Shown in pieces: positions 63,954 through 64,000 of a DNA stretch of 64,000 nucleotides. Position 1 is the first letter of the stretch; each line of letters begins with the position of its first letter. The DNA comes from Vulcanisaeta moutnovskia 768-28. Lineage in GTDB: Archaea; Thermoproteota; Thermoprotei; Thermoproteales; Thermocladiaceae. The translations under genes and the position numbers were made by a program. The stretch spans positions 2,234,984 to 2,298,983 of the forward strand of contig NC_015151.1 in NCBI RefSeq assembly GCF_000190315.1. Reading direction: 5' to 3'. The notes under the pieces are model-generated. The model was not told where the DNA came from, did no database searches, and was given only the letters and a program-made list of their open reading frames with translations.

Positions 63954-64000
63954 TGGCGGGCCCGGTGGGATTCGAACCCACGACCTACGGGTTAAGAGCC
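63954..64000 (-). tRNA. tRNA-Lys (anticodon CUU), 3' part, cut by window edge
   Basis: Minus strand: GGCTCTTAACCC contains the anticodon loop CTCTTAA with CUU; T arm GTGGG TTCGAAT CCCAC; acceptor 3' strand CGGGCCC, discriminator G and encoded CCA (63954-63956). The 5' half lies beyond the window. Confidence 0.85.

Overview
The window looks like a chromosomal segment of a hyperthermophilic crenarchaeon of the Thermoproteales, most likely Vulcanisaeta or Caldivirga. This rests on recognition of families, not on a database search. The supporting evidence is: archaeal-type genes throughout (aCPSF1, class I HMG-CoA reductase, family 5 uracil-DNA glycosylase, bifunctional FBP aldolase/phosphatase, an archaeal gluconate dehydratase); TATA boxes 25-31 nt upstream of many start codons, which points to leaderless mRNAs, with GGTG-type Shine-Dalgarno sites kept for genes inside operons; a tRNA-Thr with an intron at the non-canonical position 29/30; a PaREP1-family relic; and a Qmo/Hdr-like plus TusA/DsrE sulfur operon.

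Layout. 1-5.1 kb: edge of a dienelactone hydrolase, aCPSF1 ribonuclease, membrane-anchored GH15 glucoamylase-like enzyme, EamA exporter. 5.2-9.0 kb: acetate-transporter-like protein, acyl-CoA synthetase, KaiC-like ATPase and its overlapping partner. 9.0-11.9 kb: DUF35 protein and a thiolase-fold protein lacking its catalytic residues, divergent from HMG-CoA reductase. 12-21.5 kb: roadblock protein, isochorismatase, LPG-synthase-like membrane protein, Hrq1/MrfA-type helicase, phosphohexomutase, and a nucleoside phosphorylase followed by an NCS1 permease with a frameshift. 21.6-35 kb: three MFS transporters, pcm, DUF779 and aldehyde dehydrogenase, a large surface protein, a soluble BtuF-like protein, gluconate dehydratase, the PaREP1 pseudogene and tRNA-Thr. 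35.6-46.4 kb: AAA ATPase pair, hydrolase, TFS-like zinc ribbon, orphan C5 DNA methyltransferase, FBP aldolase/phosphatase, dipeptidase, TrpRS, PUA protein, UDG and two tandem acyl-CoA dehydrogenases. 46.4-55.6 kb: MoxR/DUF58/transglutaminase-like/DUF4129-like membrane cluster, RNase HII, ParA-like ATPase, double T2SF pilus-type membrane protein, LysE exporter. 55.7-61.6 kb: seven-gene operon dsrE-tusA-mvhD-qmoA-hdrA-wHTH-qmoC. 61.8-64 kb: decayed ABC exporter, interrupted SDR, partial tRNA-Lys.

The metabolic content fits a heterotroph that takes up and degrades sugars, acids and acyl compounds (GH15, gluconate dehydratase, acyl-CoA synthetase, acyl-CoA dehydrogenases, aldehyde dehydrogenase), makes hexoses by gluconeogenesis (FBPA/ase, phosphohexomutase) and isoprenoids by the mevalonate route (HMGR), and couples a membrane quinone pool to cytoplasmic sulfur metabolism (Qmo/Hdr-like complex with sulfur carriers).

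The most notable observations are three divergent gene pairs that each share one symmetric TATA box with both start codons 25-29 nt away; a thiolase-fold protein with Asp and Phe in place of the catalytic Cys and His; a transglutaminase-like protein missing its whole triad; an 86-bp identical tract in two otherwise diverged acyl-CoA dehydrogenases; a tryptophanyl-tRNA synthetase whose conserved N-terminus lies upstream of any canonical start codon; and a cluster of decayed genes at the right edge.
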